Positions 17,447 through 26,014 of a stretch of 64,000 bases of DNA are shown here, in pieces (the stretch's first letter is position 1; each line of letters begins with the position of its first letter). The notes below the pieces were generated by a model. It did not search any database. It saw only the letters and a list, made by a program, of their open reading frames with translations, and was not told the DNA's origin. Source of the stretch: Faecalicatena contorta (lineage in GTDB: Bacteria; Bacillota; Clostridia; Lachnospirales; Lachnospiraceae); the NCBI RefSeq assembly GCF_003149105.1, contig NZ_QGDS01000005.1, forward strand, positions 49,934-113,933, in the 5' to 3' direction. The translations under genes were made by a program, and so were the position numbers.

Positions 17447-18139
17447 TTATACCTTAAACCGGTATCCCACTCCCCAAATCGTCTCAATATATTGTGGATG
17501 AGAGGTGTCATATTCTATCTTCTCGCGGATCTTTTTAATATGAACGGTTACAGTCGCAATATCTCCAATAGATTCCATATCCCAGATTTCCTGGAACAGC
17601 TCTTCCTTTGTATATACATGATTCGGGTGTCCTGCAAGAAAAGTCAGCAAATCAAACTCTTTGGTGGTAAATGACCTCTCCTCTCCATTGACCCATACCC
17701 GCCTTGCTGTGGTATCTATTTTCAGTCCCCGGATTTCTATAATTTCATTTTCTTCCACATTACTTCCAATCAGACGCTCATACCTTGCCAAATGTGCTTT
17801 AACACGTGCTACAAGTTCACTTGGACTGAATGGCTTTGTCATATAGTCATCTGCACCTAATCCCAGTCCCCGGATTTTATCAATATCATCCTTCTTCGCG
17901 GAAACCATAATAATTGGTGTGTTTTTCTGGTCACGCACCTGACGGCAAATATCAAACCCATCAACTCCCGGAAGCATTAGATCCAGAATAATCAGATCAT
18001 AATCCTCTTCCAGAGCCTCCTTGAGCCCCATTTCCCCATCATTCGCCACTGACACTACAAAATCGCTGAGCTCCAAATAATCCTTTTCCAGGTCAGCGAT
18101 ACTTTCTTCATCTTCGATGATCAAGATTTTCTTACTCAT
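17447..18139 (-). CDS. OmpR/PhoB-family response regulator
   Basis: 230 residues. Receiver domain (1-120) has the acidic pair in IIEDEES, phosphoacceptor Asp53 in LIILDLMLPG, MVSAK and the conserved Lys in YMTKPFSPSEL. The C-terminal winged helix (about 135-230) contains RRVWVNGEERSFTTKEFDLL and TVTVHIKKIREKI...IWGVGYRF. Its 3' end is about 25 nt from the methyltransferase gene, and its start overlaps the partner kinase by 8 nt. Confidence 0.96.
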   Translation of the reverse strand: MSKKILIIEDEESIADLEKDYLELSDFVVSVANDGEMGLKEALEEDYDLIILDLMLPGVDGFDICRQVRDQKNTPIIMVSAKKDDIDKIRGLGLGADDYMTKPFSPSELVARVKAHLARYERLIGSNVEENEIIEIRGLKIDTTARRVWVNGEERSFTTKEFDLLTFLAGHPNHVYTKEELFQEIWDMESIGDIATVTVHIKKIREKIEYDTSHPQYIETIWGVGYRFKV

Positions 18140-19187
18140 CCAACGGTACCTCCTGATATTTTCTAACTACTAAATACATTATTGTTCCAGCCCCATCCTC
18201 ACTTGCCGCCCAAATCTTACCTCCGTGTTCTTCAACGATTTTCTTGACGATAGAAAGCCCGATACCACTTCCGCCTTTTGAAGAATTTCGTGAAGCATCC
18301 GTTCGGTAAAACCGATCAAAAATAAACGGCAAATCTTTTGCATTAATTCCTTTTCCATTATCTCCAAGCTCTACCTGGATAAAATCCCCCACATCTCTCA
18401 AATTCATTGTAACCTTCCCTTTTGGTTTATCCATATATTTCAGGGAATTTGTCACAATATTGTTGATCACACGCCTAAGCTGCTCCGGGTCCACGATTAC
18501 TTTTGAATCTGCCTCCACATAATTGCGATATGCAAATTCTACCCCCTTCGCCTCCAGCTCCAGAGATAAATCCTCCGCACAATCCCCAAAATACTGCTTT
18601 GCAGAAATGGTTGTAAAATTATAAGGAATACGGTTCGTATCAATTTTAGAATACAGCGTCAGCTCATTAATGAGCAAATCCATCTCATTAGCCTTATTGT
18701 ATATTGTTTTGATGTATCTGTCCATCTTTTCCGGTGTATCTGCAACACCGTCCATGATTCCCTCTACATAACCTTTAATCGCAGTAATCGGAGTCTTCAG
18801 GTCATGAGAAATATTACTGATTAATTCCTTATTCTCTCTATCATATACAATTTTTTCTTCCGCATTCGCTTTTAACCGCAGACGCATTTCCTCAAAGTCC
18901 TGACAAAGCTGTCCAATCTCATCATCGGTTTCACTTTTTATCTCAAAATCAAGGTTCCCCTCCTTAATATTCCTAGCTGCCCTTTGCAGCTTCGCCAGCG
19001 GCACAGACACCGTCCTGTAAATCCAGTAAACTAGAATTGCTGCTGTAAAGAAAACAATCATCAGGTATAACTGCTGGAACTCTCCGCCTCCCCGCCCGAC
19101 GAAGGTATGCATTGCAATTGTGGTAAAAATTGTGGGCAGTATCATCACCGCCATAAATGCAATCACCAATTTCGTTTTAAGCTTCAT
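18132..19187 (-). CDS. Membrane sensor histidine kinase (HAMP-HisKA-HATPase)
   Basis: 351 residues. Two membrane helices (about 7-27 and 40-58) leave only a very short extracytoplasmic loop (RGGGEFQQ), so it probably senses membrane or intracellular cues rather than a periplasmic ligand. HAMP (about 60-110), HisKA with His128 in SNISHDLKTPITAIKGY, and HATPase_c with NNIVTNSLKYMDKP (N box), GDNGKGI (G1), FDRFYRTDASRN and GSGIGLSIVKKI (G2). It forms an overlapping pair with the response regulator. The stimulus is unknown. Confidence 0.95.
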   Translation of the reverse strand: MKLKTKLVIAFMAVMILPTIFTTIAMHTFVGRGGGEFQQLYLMIVFFTAAILVYWIYRTVSVPLAKLQRAARNIKEGNLDFEIKSETDDEIGQLCQDFEEMRLRLKANAEEKIVYDRENKELISNISHDLKTPITAIKGYVEGIMDGVADTPEKMDRYIKTIYNKANEMDLLINELTLYSKIDTNRIPYNFTTISAKQYFGDCAEDLSLELEAKGVEFAYRNYVEADSKVIVDPEQLRRVINNIVTNSLKYMDKPKGKVTMNLRDVGDFIQVELGDNGKGINAKDLPFIFDRFYRTDASRNSSKGGSGIGLSIVKKIVEEHGGKIWAASEDGAGTIMYLVVRKYQEVPLDE

Positions 19188-19221
19188 GATATACTCCTTT
19201 CATAAAGGAGCCGCGAGAGAC

Positions 19222-19310
19222 AACGCAAAAGGGACAGTCCCTTTCGCAAAGGGGACTGTCCCTTTTGCGTTCCTTTTTCTGAATTTTCTGAATCTTTTGA
19301 ATTTCCTAAA
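19222..19310. repeat. Long REP-like inverted repeat between the histidine kinase and metK
   Basis: Arms of 20 nt (AACGCAAAAGGGACAGTCCC at 19222-19241 and its exact complement at 19252-19271) around a 10-nt loop. It is followed by a TTTTTCTGAATTTTCTGAAT tail related to that of the copies at 13.2 and 14.3 kb. It lies just upstream of the histidine kinase gene. Confidence 0.8.
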
Positions 19311-19346
19311 AAAGACAGACACCAACAGGTGCCTGTCTTTATTTTT
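19305..19346. terminator. Bidirectional-looking terminator downstream of metK
   Basis: Hairpin AAAGACAG.CACC-AACA-GGTG.CTGTCTTT (19311-19340), with TTTTTT on the minus-strand side and ATTTTTATT on the plus-strand side. It serves metK on the minus strand. A second stem (ATTAAAGC...GCTTTAAT, 19368-19397 region) lies nearer the metK stop. Confidence 0.82.
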
Positions 19347-19411
19347 ATTAACGCACCTGCTATCGTATTAAAGCAGATGCTCGGAATCCGCTTTAATGCT
19401 TCATCCTAATT

Positions 19412-20599
19412 TTACAGATATTTTTTCAATGCGTCAACTTTATCTAACTTTTCCCATGGTAAATTTAAGTCATTGCGTCCAAAATGTCCGTATGCCGCTG
19501 TTTGCTTGTAAATGGGACGGCGCAGATCCAGCATTTTTATAATGCCTGCCGGGCGCAGGTCAAAGTTCTCGCGGATGATTTCTACCAGTTTATCTTCTGA
19601 AATTTTCCCTGTGCCGAAGGTATCAACCATGATAGAGGTGGGCTGTGCCACTCCGATGGCATAGGATAATTGTATTTCACATTTTCGGGCCAGACCTGCT
19701 GCTACGATATTTTTTGCGGCATAGCGGGCCGCATAGGCTGCGGAGCGGTCTACCTTGGTGCAGTCTTTTCCAGAAAATGCGCCGCCGCCGTGGCGTGCGG
19801 TTCCGCCGTATGTGTCTACGATAATCTTACGTCCTGTAAGTCCGCTGTCACCATGAGGTCCGCCGATAACGAAGCGTCCTGTGGGATTAATGAAAAATTT
19901 CGTGTTATTATCCACCATCTCTGCCGGTATGATTTCATCAAATACATGTTTTTTGATGTCCGCGTGGATCTGTTCCTGAGTTGTCTCCGGGTCGTGCTGT
20001 GTGGAAAGCACCACTGCTTCCAGTCTCTTCGGAACTCCATTTTCATCATATTCCACAGTCACCTGAGTTTTTCCGTCAGGACGGAGGTAAGATAATGTTC
20101 CATCTTTTCTGACTTTTGTGAGCTGTCTTGCAAGCTTATGAGCCATGGCAACCGGGTATGGCATATATTCTTCTGTCTCGTCGGAAGCATATCCAAACAT
20201 CATACCCTGATCCCCGGCTCCAATAGACTCTATCTCATGGTCTGACATTTTGTTTTCCTTAGCTTCCAGAGCCTTATCAACTCCCAATGCAATATCCACA
20301 GACTGCTCATCAATGGCAGTAATCACACCACAGGTATCCGCATCAAATCCGTATTTCCCTCTCGTATAGCCTATCTCACGTACTGTGCTGCGTACAATTT
20401 TTTGAATATCCACATACGCTTTCGTCGTAATCTCTCCCATTACCATCACAAGTCCAGTTGTTGTGCACGTCTCACATGCCACACGGCTCATAGGGTCTTC
20501 TTCCAGCAGTGCATCCAAAATAGCATCTGATATCTGATCGCACATTTTATCCGGATGTCCTTCTGTTACTGATTCTGATGTAAAAAATAATTTTTCCAT
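19412..20599 (-). CDS. metK: S-adenosylmethionine synthetase
   Basis: 395 residues from ATG 20599 ([18 protein letters not shown]), chosen because AGGAGAG lies just upstream; an in-frame extension to 20647 would translate the leader. Makes AdoMet from methionine and ATP. Family hallmarks: [16 protein letters not shown] (ATP and metal binding), the [12 protein letters not shown] hexapeptide region, the [19 protein letters not shown] segment, and [19 protein letters not shown]. Controlled by an upstream SAM-I riboswitch with its own terminator. Confidence 0.98.
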   Translation of the reverse strand: MEKLFFTSESVTEGHPDKMCDQISDAILDALLEEDPMSRVACETCTTTGLVMVMGEITTKAYVDIQKIVRSTVREIGYTRGKYGFDADTCGVITAIDEQSVDIALGVDKALEAKENKMSDHEIESIGAGDQGMMFGYASDETEEYMPYPVAMAHKLARQLTKVRKDGTLSYLRPDGKTQVTVEYDENGVPKRLEAVVLSTQHDPETTQEQIHADIKKHVFDEIIPAEMVDNNTKFFINPTGRFVIGGPHGDSGLTGRKIIVDTYGGTARHGGGAFSGKDCTKVDRSAAYAARYAAKNIVAAGLARKCEIQLSYAIGVAQPTSIMVDTFGTGKISEDKLVEIIRENFDLRPAGIIKMLDLRRPIYKQTAAYGHFGRNDLNLPWEKLDKVDALKKYL

Positions 20600-20700
20600 A
20601 CAATCTCTCCTTTTAAGATGTCGGGATTGCTTTTTTCCGCAATCCAAATCAGCTCTTTCTCTCTGGAACTGTCTTCTATAATGAATCTACAAAAACATAA

Positions 20701-20730
20701 AGAAAACAGTCCACAAAAGCGGACTGTTTA
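20701..20730 (-). terminator. Riboswitch-controlled terminator in the metK leader
   Basis: Minus-strand hairpin AAACAGTCC-GCTTTTGT-GGACTGTTTTCTTT immediately follows the SAM-I aptamer. It is the expected OFF-state terminator about 100 nt before the metK start. Confidence 0.85.
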
Positions 20731-20747
20731 TATATCATAAATCAATC

Positions 20748-20845
20748 CTCTTATCGTTCGATTACTCGCTCAGGTTGGCACCTTCCTTTGTAGGGGTTGC
20801 CGCAGCTTCACAGGTCCTTTGTACCTCCACTGCTCTGAATAAGAG
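20748..20845 (-). ncRNA. SAM-I (S-box) riboswitch
   Basis: The minus strand shows the S-box core in order: P1 strand CTCTTAT, GAGCAGTGGAGG, GGACCTGTGAAGCTGCGGCAACC, AAGGTGCCAACCTG, GCGAG, and the closing P1 strand ATAAGAG. Followed by a terminator hairpin and metK, this predicts premature termination when SAM is abundant. Confidence 0.93.
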
Positions 20846-20883
20846 AAAGCTTGCTTTGTTAAATTGTTCTTAGTTCACTAGCA

Positions 20884-20912
20884 ACTTTACACTGTATTAT
20901 CAAAAAAGTCAA
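20884..20912 (-). promoter_or_regulatory. Sigma-A-type promoter of the metK leader
   Basis: TTGACT (20912-20907), 17-nt spacer, TAAAGT (20889-20884) on the minus strand. It is placed about 40 nt upstream of the riboswitch P1. Confidence 0.75.
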
Positions 20913-20935
20913 TATACATCATGCCACATTTGAAA

Positions 20936-21505
20936 TTAATTCCACAACTTTTCCATGTCCAGATTACCGGCAGGTATCACCGGAAGCGGATCTACCTCAT
21001 GGCTGCCCAGCATCTTTTCCATCCACACCATATCATACCATACACCTGATTTATACCCGCATTTATGAAAATGAGCCACTGTTTTATAGCCCAGCTTTTC
21101 ATGAAAAGCAATACTTTCAGGATGAGGATACGCAATGCAGGCATTCAGATTTAAAATATGCTGTGCCTCAAGAATCCCCTCCAGCTTCTCATACAATTTT
21201 CTTCCGATTCCGCCGCCCTTATATTCCCGTCTCAGGTAAATTGTAGTTTCCACCGACCAGTCATAAGCATCCCGGTTCTTAAATGCAGAAGCATAGCAAT
21301 ATCCCACAATCTGCCCGTCTCTTTCCGCCACAAGATAGGGAAACCGTTTCATGATACTGAGCATCCTGTCCTGAAATTCCTCCAGACTGGGGGGACAATA
21401 TTCAAATGAAATAGCTGAATCTGTGACATAAGGTATATAAATATCCAATATTTCTTCTGCATCCTCCAAAACTGCCATACGGATTGTAACTTCGTTGTGT
21501 TCCAT
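20936..21505 (-). CDS. GNAT N-acetyltransferase, phosphinothricin/methionine-sulfone acetyltransferase-like
   Basis: 189 residues from ATG 21505 (MEHNEVTIRMA), with GAGGTGAG as RBS. GNAT fold: VLEDAEEILDIYIPYVTDSAISFEY, the acetyl-CoA loop region YLRREYKGGGIGRKLYEKLE (Q/RxxGxG/A variant), then LNACIAYPHPESIAFHEKLGYK and VWYDMVWMEK. This pattern matches the PAT/YncA group acting on small amino-acid-like substrates. The actual substrate is unknown. It starts 5 nt after the stop of the CapA-like gene, so the pair is cotranscribed. Confidence 0.88.
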   Translation of the reverse strand: MEHNEVTIRMAVLEDAEEILDIYIPYVTDSAISFEYCPPSLEEFQDRMLSIMKRFPYLVAERDGQIVGYCYASAFKNRDAYDWSVETTIYLRREYKGGGIGRKLYEKLEGILEAQHILNLNACIAYPHPESIAFHEKLGYKTVAHFHKCGYKSGVWYDMVWMEKMLGSHEVDPLPVIPAGNLDMEKLWN

Positions 21506-21509
21506 CTTC

Positions 21510-23021
21510 TCACCTCGTAATTTCTTTAAATACACCCTTGCTGTCAATTTTCAAGTTGGGTGAAAGTTCTTCAAAAAACTCGTAAAATTCTGCCTGTTCT
21601 TCCTTATCCTCGATATACTGGGTTGTATATCCGGTTTGCAGGCAGGGCACAAAGGACATCTCGTCCAATCCCTTTGTATTGATATCCAGTTTCAAAAGTC
21701 CCGTATATTTTGTCTCATCATTAAACCAGAAATCTCCCATACTGTAAATAACCGGTTTACCGTCCATGTATTCCATCCCCTGGAGCACATGAGGATGGCC
21801 TCCAACTACAATATCGGCCCCAACTTCCAGAAATTCCTTCCCCATATCGTGCTGATAATCTGCATAATCATTTGTATCTTCGTCACCCCAATGAATATAA
21901 GCAATCAGGTAATCACACTGCCCTGCAGCTTCCTGAATCACCTTATTATACTCTGCAGTATCATAAGCCTCCAGCACCCCCGGAGAATCCTCCTCAGCCT
22001 TAGGTGTATAGTATACAATCTCCGCATTTGTTGCCGCAACAAAGCCAATCTTAATGCCGTTCACTACAAAATAAATGGGACGCTCCGCCTCTTCACTATT
22101 CCGTCCGCCTCCCACATATGGGATCTTTGCCTCATCCAGAAGGTCCATGGTATCCATCATGGCATCCTCTCCATAATCATAAACATGGTTATTCGCCAGA
22201 GATACTAAATCCGTCCCCATTTCTTCCAAAAGTCCCATCCGCTCCGGCTTTGCCCGGAATGTATATAGCTTTCCTTCCAGAGGTTCCCCCCTGTCGCTGA
22301 TACAATACTCATGATTTAGGTAAAAGATATCTGCATCATTGGACATTTTCAGAACCTCCGGAGAAATACACTCCGACAAATCATTCACTGTATCATAATG
22401 GTCCAGTACAAATCCATCCTCCGCAAAGCAAAGATCTCCCGCAATCACCACTTCGGCAGGCTCACCTGCCTTTCCGTCTTTCAGGTAAATTCCCTGCTCC
22501 TCAGCCTTCCCGGCATCATCCAGATACCCTCTGTACCTGTCATAAACAACATGCATCGTCTCTCCGACTGCTGCATAAATATCGTCCGCCGAAAGCTTCC
22601 CGTCTTTGGACTCCCGCAAAATAACCTTCTTCTCCTTAGGATAAGCCTTCATAAACCAGGAAGCAAAAGAGCCCTCCTCTTTCTCCCCGATATCCGCGGA
22701 AGCCTCAATTGCCGCCCCGCCCGTATCCCCTTTCGAGGCCACAATATCGGAAGTCCCTCCCCGCTCTTTCAAAAAATTCTCATAGCAAGCCTGTACAGCT
22801 TCTACTCCAAGCTTTAACTCCGCCTCCTGCTGCTTCCTGATTCCATGCTGTTTAATCCCCCGGACGCTGAGCCCTGTTATAAGCACAACAAGAAAAACTG
22901 CACTGCACATGCACAGTACAATCCGTCTCCTGCGCCGGACCAGCCTAATGCGGCGCATCTGCCTTCTACGTCTCGCAATTAACCGCCTGCGCATTTCCTC
23001 ATCATATCTGTTAGTCTCCAA
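21510..23021 (-). CDS. CapA-family (PGA_cap) metallophosphatase-like membrane protein
   Basis: 503 residues from TTG 23021 (GAGGAGG at good spacing). An extremely Arg-rich cytoplasmic start (MRRRLIARRRRQMRRIRLVRRRRR) precedes one membrane helix (about 34-54), leaving the rest outside. The CapA/PgsA-like domain (from about 195) shows AGDLCFAEDG, FYLNHEYCI, DLVSLANNHVYDYGEDA, YIHWGDEDTNDYADYQHDMG and VVGGHPHVLQGMEYMDGKPVIYSMGDFWF, the metal ligands of the calcineurin-like fold. Poly-gamma-glutamate capsule genes are absent, so a different cell-envelope phosphoesterase role is possible. Confidence 0.9.
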   Translation of the reverse strand: METNRYDEEMRRRLIARRRRQMRRIRLVRRRRRIVLCMCSAVFLVVLITGLSVRGIKQHGIRKQQEAELKLGVEAVQACYENFLKERGGTSDIVASKGDTGGAAIEASADIGEKEEGSFASWFMKAYPKEKKVILRESKDGKLSADDIYAAVGETMHVVYDRYRGYLDDAGKAEEQGIYLKDGKAGEPAEVVIAGDLCFAEDGFVLDHYDTVNDLSECISPEVLKMSNDADIFYLNHEYCISDRGEPLEGKLYTFRAKPERMGLLEEMGTDLVSLANNHVYDYGEDAMMDTMDLLDEAKIPYVGGGRNSEEAERPIYFVVNGIKIGFVAATNAEIVYYTPKAEEDSPGVLEAYDTAEYNKVIQEAAGQCDYLIAYIHWGDEDTNDYADYQHDMGKEFLEVGADIVVGGHPHVLQGMEYMDGKPVIYSMGDFWFNDETKYTGLLKLDINTKGLDEMSFVPCLQTGYTTQYIEDKEEQAEFYEFFEELSPNLKIDSKGVFKEITR

Positions 23022-23200
23022 GCTCCCGACCTCCTCGCCCCTCTATGTCTCAATTCCATCAGACGAACCTCATCACACACCTCTTTAACATTAGCCGTTG
23101 AAGAAGTATAGCATATATCAAAACCATTACACACCTCATCCCAAAAGTCAATCCTAAATTCGCCTATTTTCTACAACCTTTTCAGATTATTTAACAATAT

Positions 23201-23235
23201 AATAAAAATAATAAGCCCGGCCAGAACCGGGCTTT
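23201..23235 (-). terminator. Terminator of the pel operon
   Basis: AAGCCCGG-TTCTGG-CCGGGCTT (23213-23234) on the minus strand, followed by ATTATTTTTATTAT. It is the only strong terminator after DUF4832. The remaining part of the 23022-23212 gap is AT-rich with no further gene seen. Confidence 0.85.
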
Positions 23236-23250
23236 AGAAAGCATATTCTT

Positions 23251-24627
23251 TTATTTCTTTAAATGGTCTTTAAACTGAGTCAAGAATTCTATTCTGCCCT
23301 GCTCATCGATTACTAAAATATAATTAACCCCCTCTTCAAAAGAGAAGTCCGAATTAGCAATTTCTACACAATCTTCCGGCGCAATGAACTGCTGCCTGCC
23401 ATCATAAATTTGAATCCCTATCCTTGAGACATCATTCTTATTTACATCTCTAAAATCGAAAACCAAATCTTGTTCCCCAGTATTTCCCATGGATAGAAAT
23501 TCTTCTAATACAGGCTGGTACCCCACCATCCCATCACGGTATTCTATAACCCATTGAGCCTGATAACCATCTTCAATGGGCGCAAATCCCTTGTTTGTTA
23601 TTTTAAGTTTTATCTGCTGAAGGTCTTTAAGAAACGGTAATTCACCTATCTTTCGAGGGACTTTCACCTCTTTAACAAAGTATCGGTATCCTAATCTTTT
23701 TTCAATATAGGTATACCCGTTTTCTCCTTCTAAAGTCTCCTCTCTCCAACTTTGCAGCACTTCCTTATTATACTTCGCATTCAGATAGGAAACTTTTAAT
23801 TCTCCAAACTCTTTTGCAGCATTTGAGGCGCCTGAAAAGGAATTAAGCTCCGGCATCTCGCCCCCATTTATACCTGTTTTAATAGCGCTGTTTATATATT
23901 GAAGTTCTTCTTCCCTTGTATAATCCAAATCATCATAAGTTCCGAGATCTGACTCCGAGGCAAGCAGTCCATCATTATGAAACCCCATCCGGCTAATATC
24001 AAGCCCGGCCTTCTGCGCATCCCTGAGAAATCTAGGCCGCCTTACATTGATAATAATTGATGAATCATACTCTTCCAACAACTTTTGAAGCAGCCTGTTT
24101 CTGTATTCCCTCTTTTCTTCCTCTTCTCCCGACAAATAGATGCTGCTGTGCCACTCCCCCCAGGGACCTAAAAATCCTGCCTGTGTACATAAAATCACAT
24201 CTTTATTGGCATTGATGACATCAGCAATCTGCTCTACATGCTCTTCTAGCTGCACAAAGGAACCGGCATCGTTGTGCCCACTATCTTCAAACCCATACGC
24301 CGGCCTTACAATTGCCTTCATATGATAATTTCTGATTTCATCGAGCACATCGTCCAGTTCCTTAAGCTTTTTATCATCAATCCTGTCATCCGTATATTCT
24401 GCAATATCATAAGCAACCAGCACAAGGCGGTATCCCTCCTCATGGAGTTCTTCCACCCGCCCCAGCTTGTTGCTTTTTATTTGTACATAAAAACCACGAG
24501 ATGGATTCCTTAAATCTTCTTTCTGTTTTGTATACTGTTTTTTCATTTGGACCACACCTAATATGTAAAATAAGAATAGTATAACTCCAATAATACAAAT
24601 GACTACAGAAACTTTCTTTTTATTCAC
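23251..24627 (-). CDS. Membrane-anchored DUF4832/DUF4874-type beta/alpha-barrel protein, putative glycoside hydrolase
   Basis: 458 residues. Starts at GTG 24627, overlapping the DUF4956 stop by 8 nt. N-terminal anchor helix (about 5-26), then NPSRGFYVQIKS typical of DUF4874, LVLVAYDIAEYTDD, AIVRPAYGFEDSG, TQAGFLGPWGEWHSS (an acidic GPWGEWH motif of the kind that supplies a catalytic Glu in barrel hydrolases), VRRPRFLRDA and RMGFHNDGLLASESDLGTYDD. A C-terminal beta domain (about 330-458) follows. Last gene of the pel operon. A role in trimming or releasing the exported polymer is inferred from position and fold only. Confidence 0.78.
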   Translation of the reverse strand: MNKKKVSVVICIIGVILFLFYILGVVQMKKQYTKQKEDLRNPSRGFYVQIKSNKLGRVEELHEEGYRLVLVAYDIAEYTDDRIDDKKLKELDDVLDEIRNYHMKAIVRPAYGFEDSGHNDAGSFVQLEEHVEQIADVINANKDVILCTQAGFLGPWGEWHSSIYLSGEEEEKREYRNRLLQKLLEEYDSSIIINVRRPRFLRDAQKAGLDISRMGFHNDGLLASESDLGTYDDLDYTREEELQYINSAIKTGINGGEMPELNSFSGASNAAKEFGELKVSYLNAKYNKEVLQSWREETLEGENGYTYIEKRLGYRYFVKEVKVPRKIGELPFLKDLQQIKLKITNKGFAPIEDGYQAQWVIEYRDGMVGYQPVLEEFLSMGNTGEQDLVFDFRDVNKNDVSRIGIQIYDGRQQFIAPEDCVEIANSDFSFEEGVNYILVIDEQGRIEFLTQFKDHLKK

Positions 24628-25297
24628 TATAATCTCCCGTAAACTCTACTACTACTGCACTGTCTACTCCTTCCGTCGCAGCCAGATCTGTGACAAATGC
24701 TGTGTTATCTACATTCAGTCTGACTTCATAGGTAACTTCTGTAATATCTTTTGTTGTTGTTCTGTTTTTTAACACCTTTTGTAAGCCGTCAATAATACGT
24801 GCAATGGAACTCACCACTTCTCCGTCTTCCGTCTGATGGTATCTGATAATTAACAAATATACACGTTTTTTGTTTCGTATTTTTACCAGCACTATGTAGA
24901 CTAATGCAATAGACAACGTTGCAATCAGTGATATCAAATAAAGCCCTGCACCACAGGTAACTCCAACTGCAACTGACCAAAACAGGAATCCCACATCCAG
25001 GGGATCTTTCACTGCGGAACGGAAACGTACGATAGAAAGCGCACCTACCATACCCAAAGAAAGAACTACATTGGAGCTAATGACAATTACAATAAAACAG
25101 GTCACCATACTCGTCATAACAAGAAGAATATTGAAGTTATTGTTGTAAATGACTCCCTTGTAAAAGTTGCGGTATATAAAATACACAATCATTCCGCATA
25201 AAAATGCGGCTATCAGAGACATAAAAAATCCTGATGTTGTAAGGTTCCCAGTCTCCTGCAAAAATCCTTTTTTAAAAATATCTGAAAAAGTTGTCAT
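24620..25297 (-). CDS. DUF4956 membrane protein
   Basis: 225 residues with four predicted membrane helices (about 22-43, 55-75, 80-100, 110-135). The conserved DUF4956 stretch is VLSLGMVGALSIVRFRSAVKDPLDVGFLFWSVAVGV. A cytoplasmic C-terminal domain (about 145-225) follows. Start ATG overlaps the VTC gene stop as ATGA. DUF4956 genes commonly accompany VTC-like polyphosphate polymerases and CotH kinases, as here. Molecular function unknown. Confidence 0.9.
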   Translation of the reverse strand: MTTFSDIFKKGFLQETGNLTTSGFFMSLIAAFLCGMIVYFIYRNFYKGVIYNNNFNILLVMTSMVTCFIVIVISSNVVLSLGMVGALSIVRFRSAVKDPLDVGFLFWSVAVGVTCGAGLYLISLIATLSIALVYIVLVKIRNKKRVYLLIIRYHQTEDGEVVSSIARIIDGLQKVLKNRTTTKDITEVTYEVRLNVDNTAFVTDLAATEGVDSAVVVEFTGDYSE

Positions 25298-26004
25298 TTG
25301 TGTTTCACCATCTTTCTATTTAATCTGCACATTACGTATTTGGAGATTGCACACCTATCCGTCATTGCCGTTTGAATTATGCTTAAAATATGCACCGGAA
25401 TATAGTCATCATATTTCACTTCCATAATCAGTAAATCCTGGGGCAGGACACGGTGTGCAACATATGCATCAGAGAACATATCTAACGTCCCTGCAGATGC
25501 CTCCAATTCCTTATCAAAGGTAACCCGTACATTTCCTAAAGGCGAAATATATGCCTCTCTTAAATAGTCTACGACTACCGTAGGTTTCATCAGCCTTGTC
25601 CGATTGTAGCAGAATAATTCCTGACACACCTTTTCAGGCCTTTTCAACAGGAATCCATACTCCCCTGACAGAATGGAATCATATTCTGCCCGTGTAAGTC
25701 CAGCTCCCTGCTTTGCTATGTAATTATCGTATTTGTATTTACATTCCAACCGTATTACACGGTCGCTGGAATTATAACACCGGATACGAAATTTTTTTCG
25801 AAAGCGGACACCAGCCAATTTCTGCTCCATTGCCGAACTATACATATCGTCAAAGTACAAGCTGCTTATCTTATACCCTTCTTCGTCCGGCATATGAGGG
25901 TCCACTTGTATTACCGTTTTTAGCCGCTGCCTCAATTCATGGTATATATGATAGTTAATATAATACTTCAATTCATGACGGAGCAGCTGATTGTCATATC
26001 TCAT
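25294..26004 (-). CDS. VTC-domain polyphosphate polymerase-like protein
   Basis: 236 residues, a single CYTH/triphosphate-tunnel domain without membrane segments. Visible tunnel features: RHELKYYI near the N-terminus, basic strands RFRKKFRIRCYN and RLECKYKY, RVTFDKELEA, and the acidic LIMEVKYDDYIP near the C-terminus. Homologues make polyphosphate from ATP or bind triphosphates. Encoded between cotH and DUF4956 with minimal spacing. It may supply a phosphoryl donor or polymer to the envelope (inference). Confidence 0.85.
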   Translation of the reverse strand: MRYDNQLLRHELKYYINYHIYHELRQRLKTVIQVDPHMPDEEGYKISSLYFDDMYSSAMEQKLAGVRFRKKFRIRCYNSSDRVIRLECKYKYDNYIAKQGAGLTRAEYDSILSGEYGFLLKRPEKVCQELFCYNRTRLMKPTVVVDYLREAYISPLGNVRVTFDKELEASAGTLDMFSDAYVAHRVLPQDLLIMEVKYDDYIPVHILSIIQTAMTDRCAISKYVMCRLNRKMVKHK

Positions 26005-26014
26005 AGTCTCCTCC

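Noticed and set aside
21510..23021. Poly-gamma-glutamate capsule operon
   Set aside because: Only the CapA-like protein is present; no pgsB/pgsC-type genes nearby.
23041..23212. A riboswitch or gene in the gap after the CapA-like gene
   Set aside because: AT-rich sequence without conserved aptamer core, start codon with RBS, or open frame.
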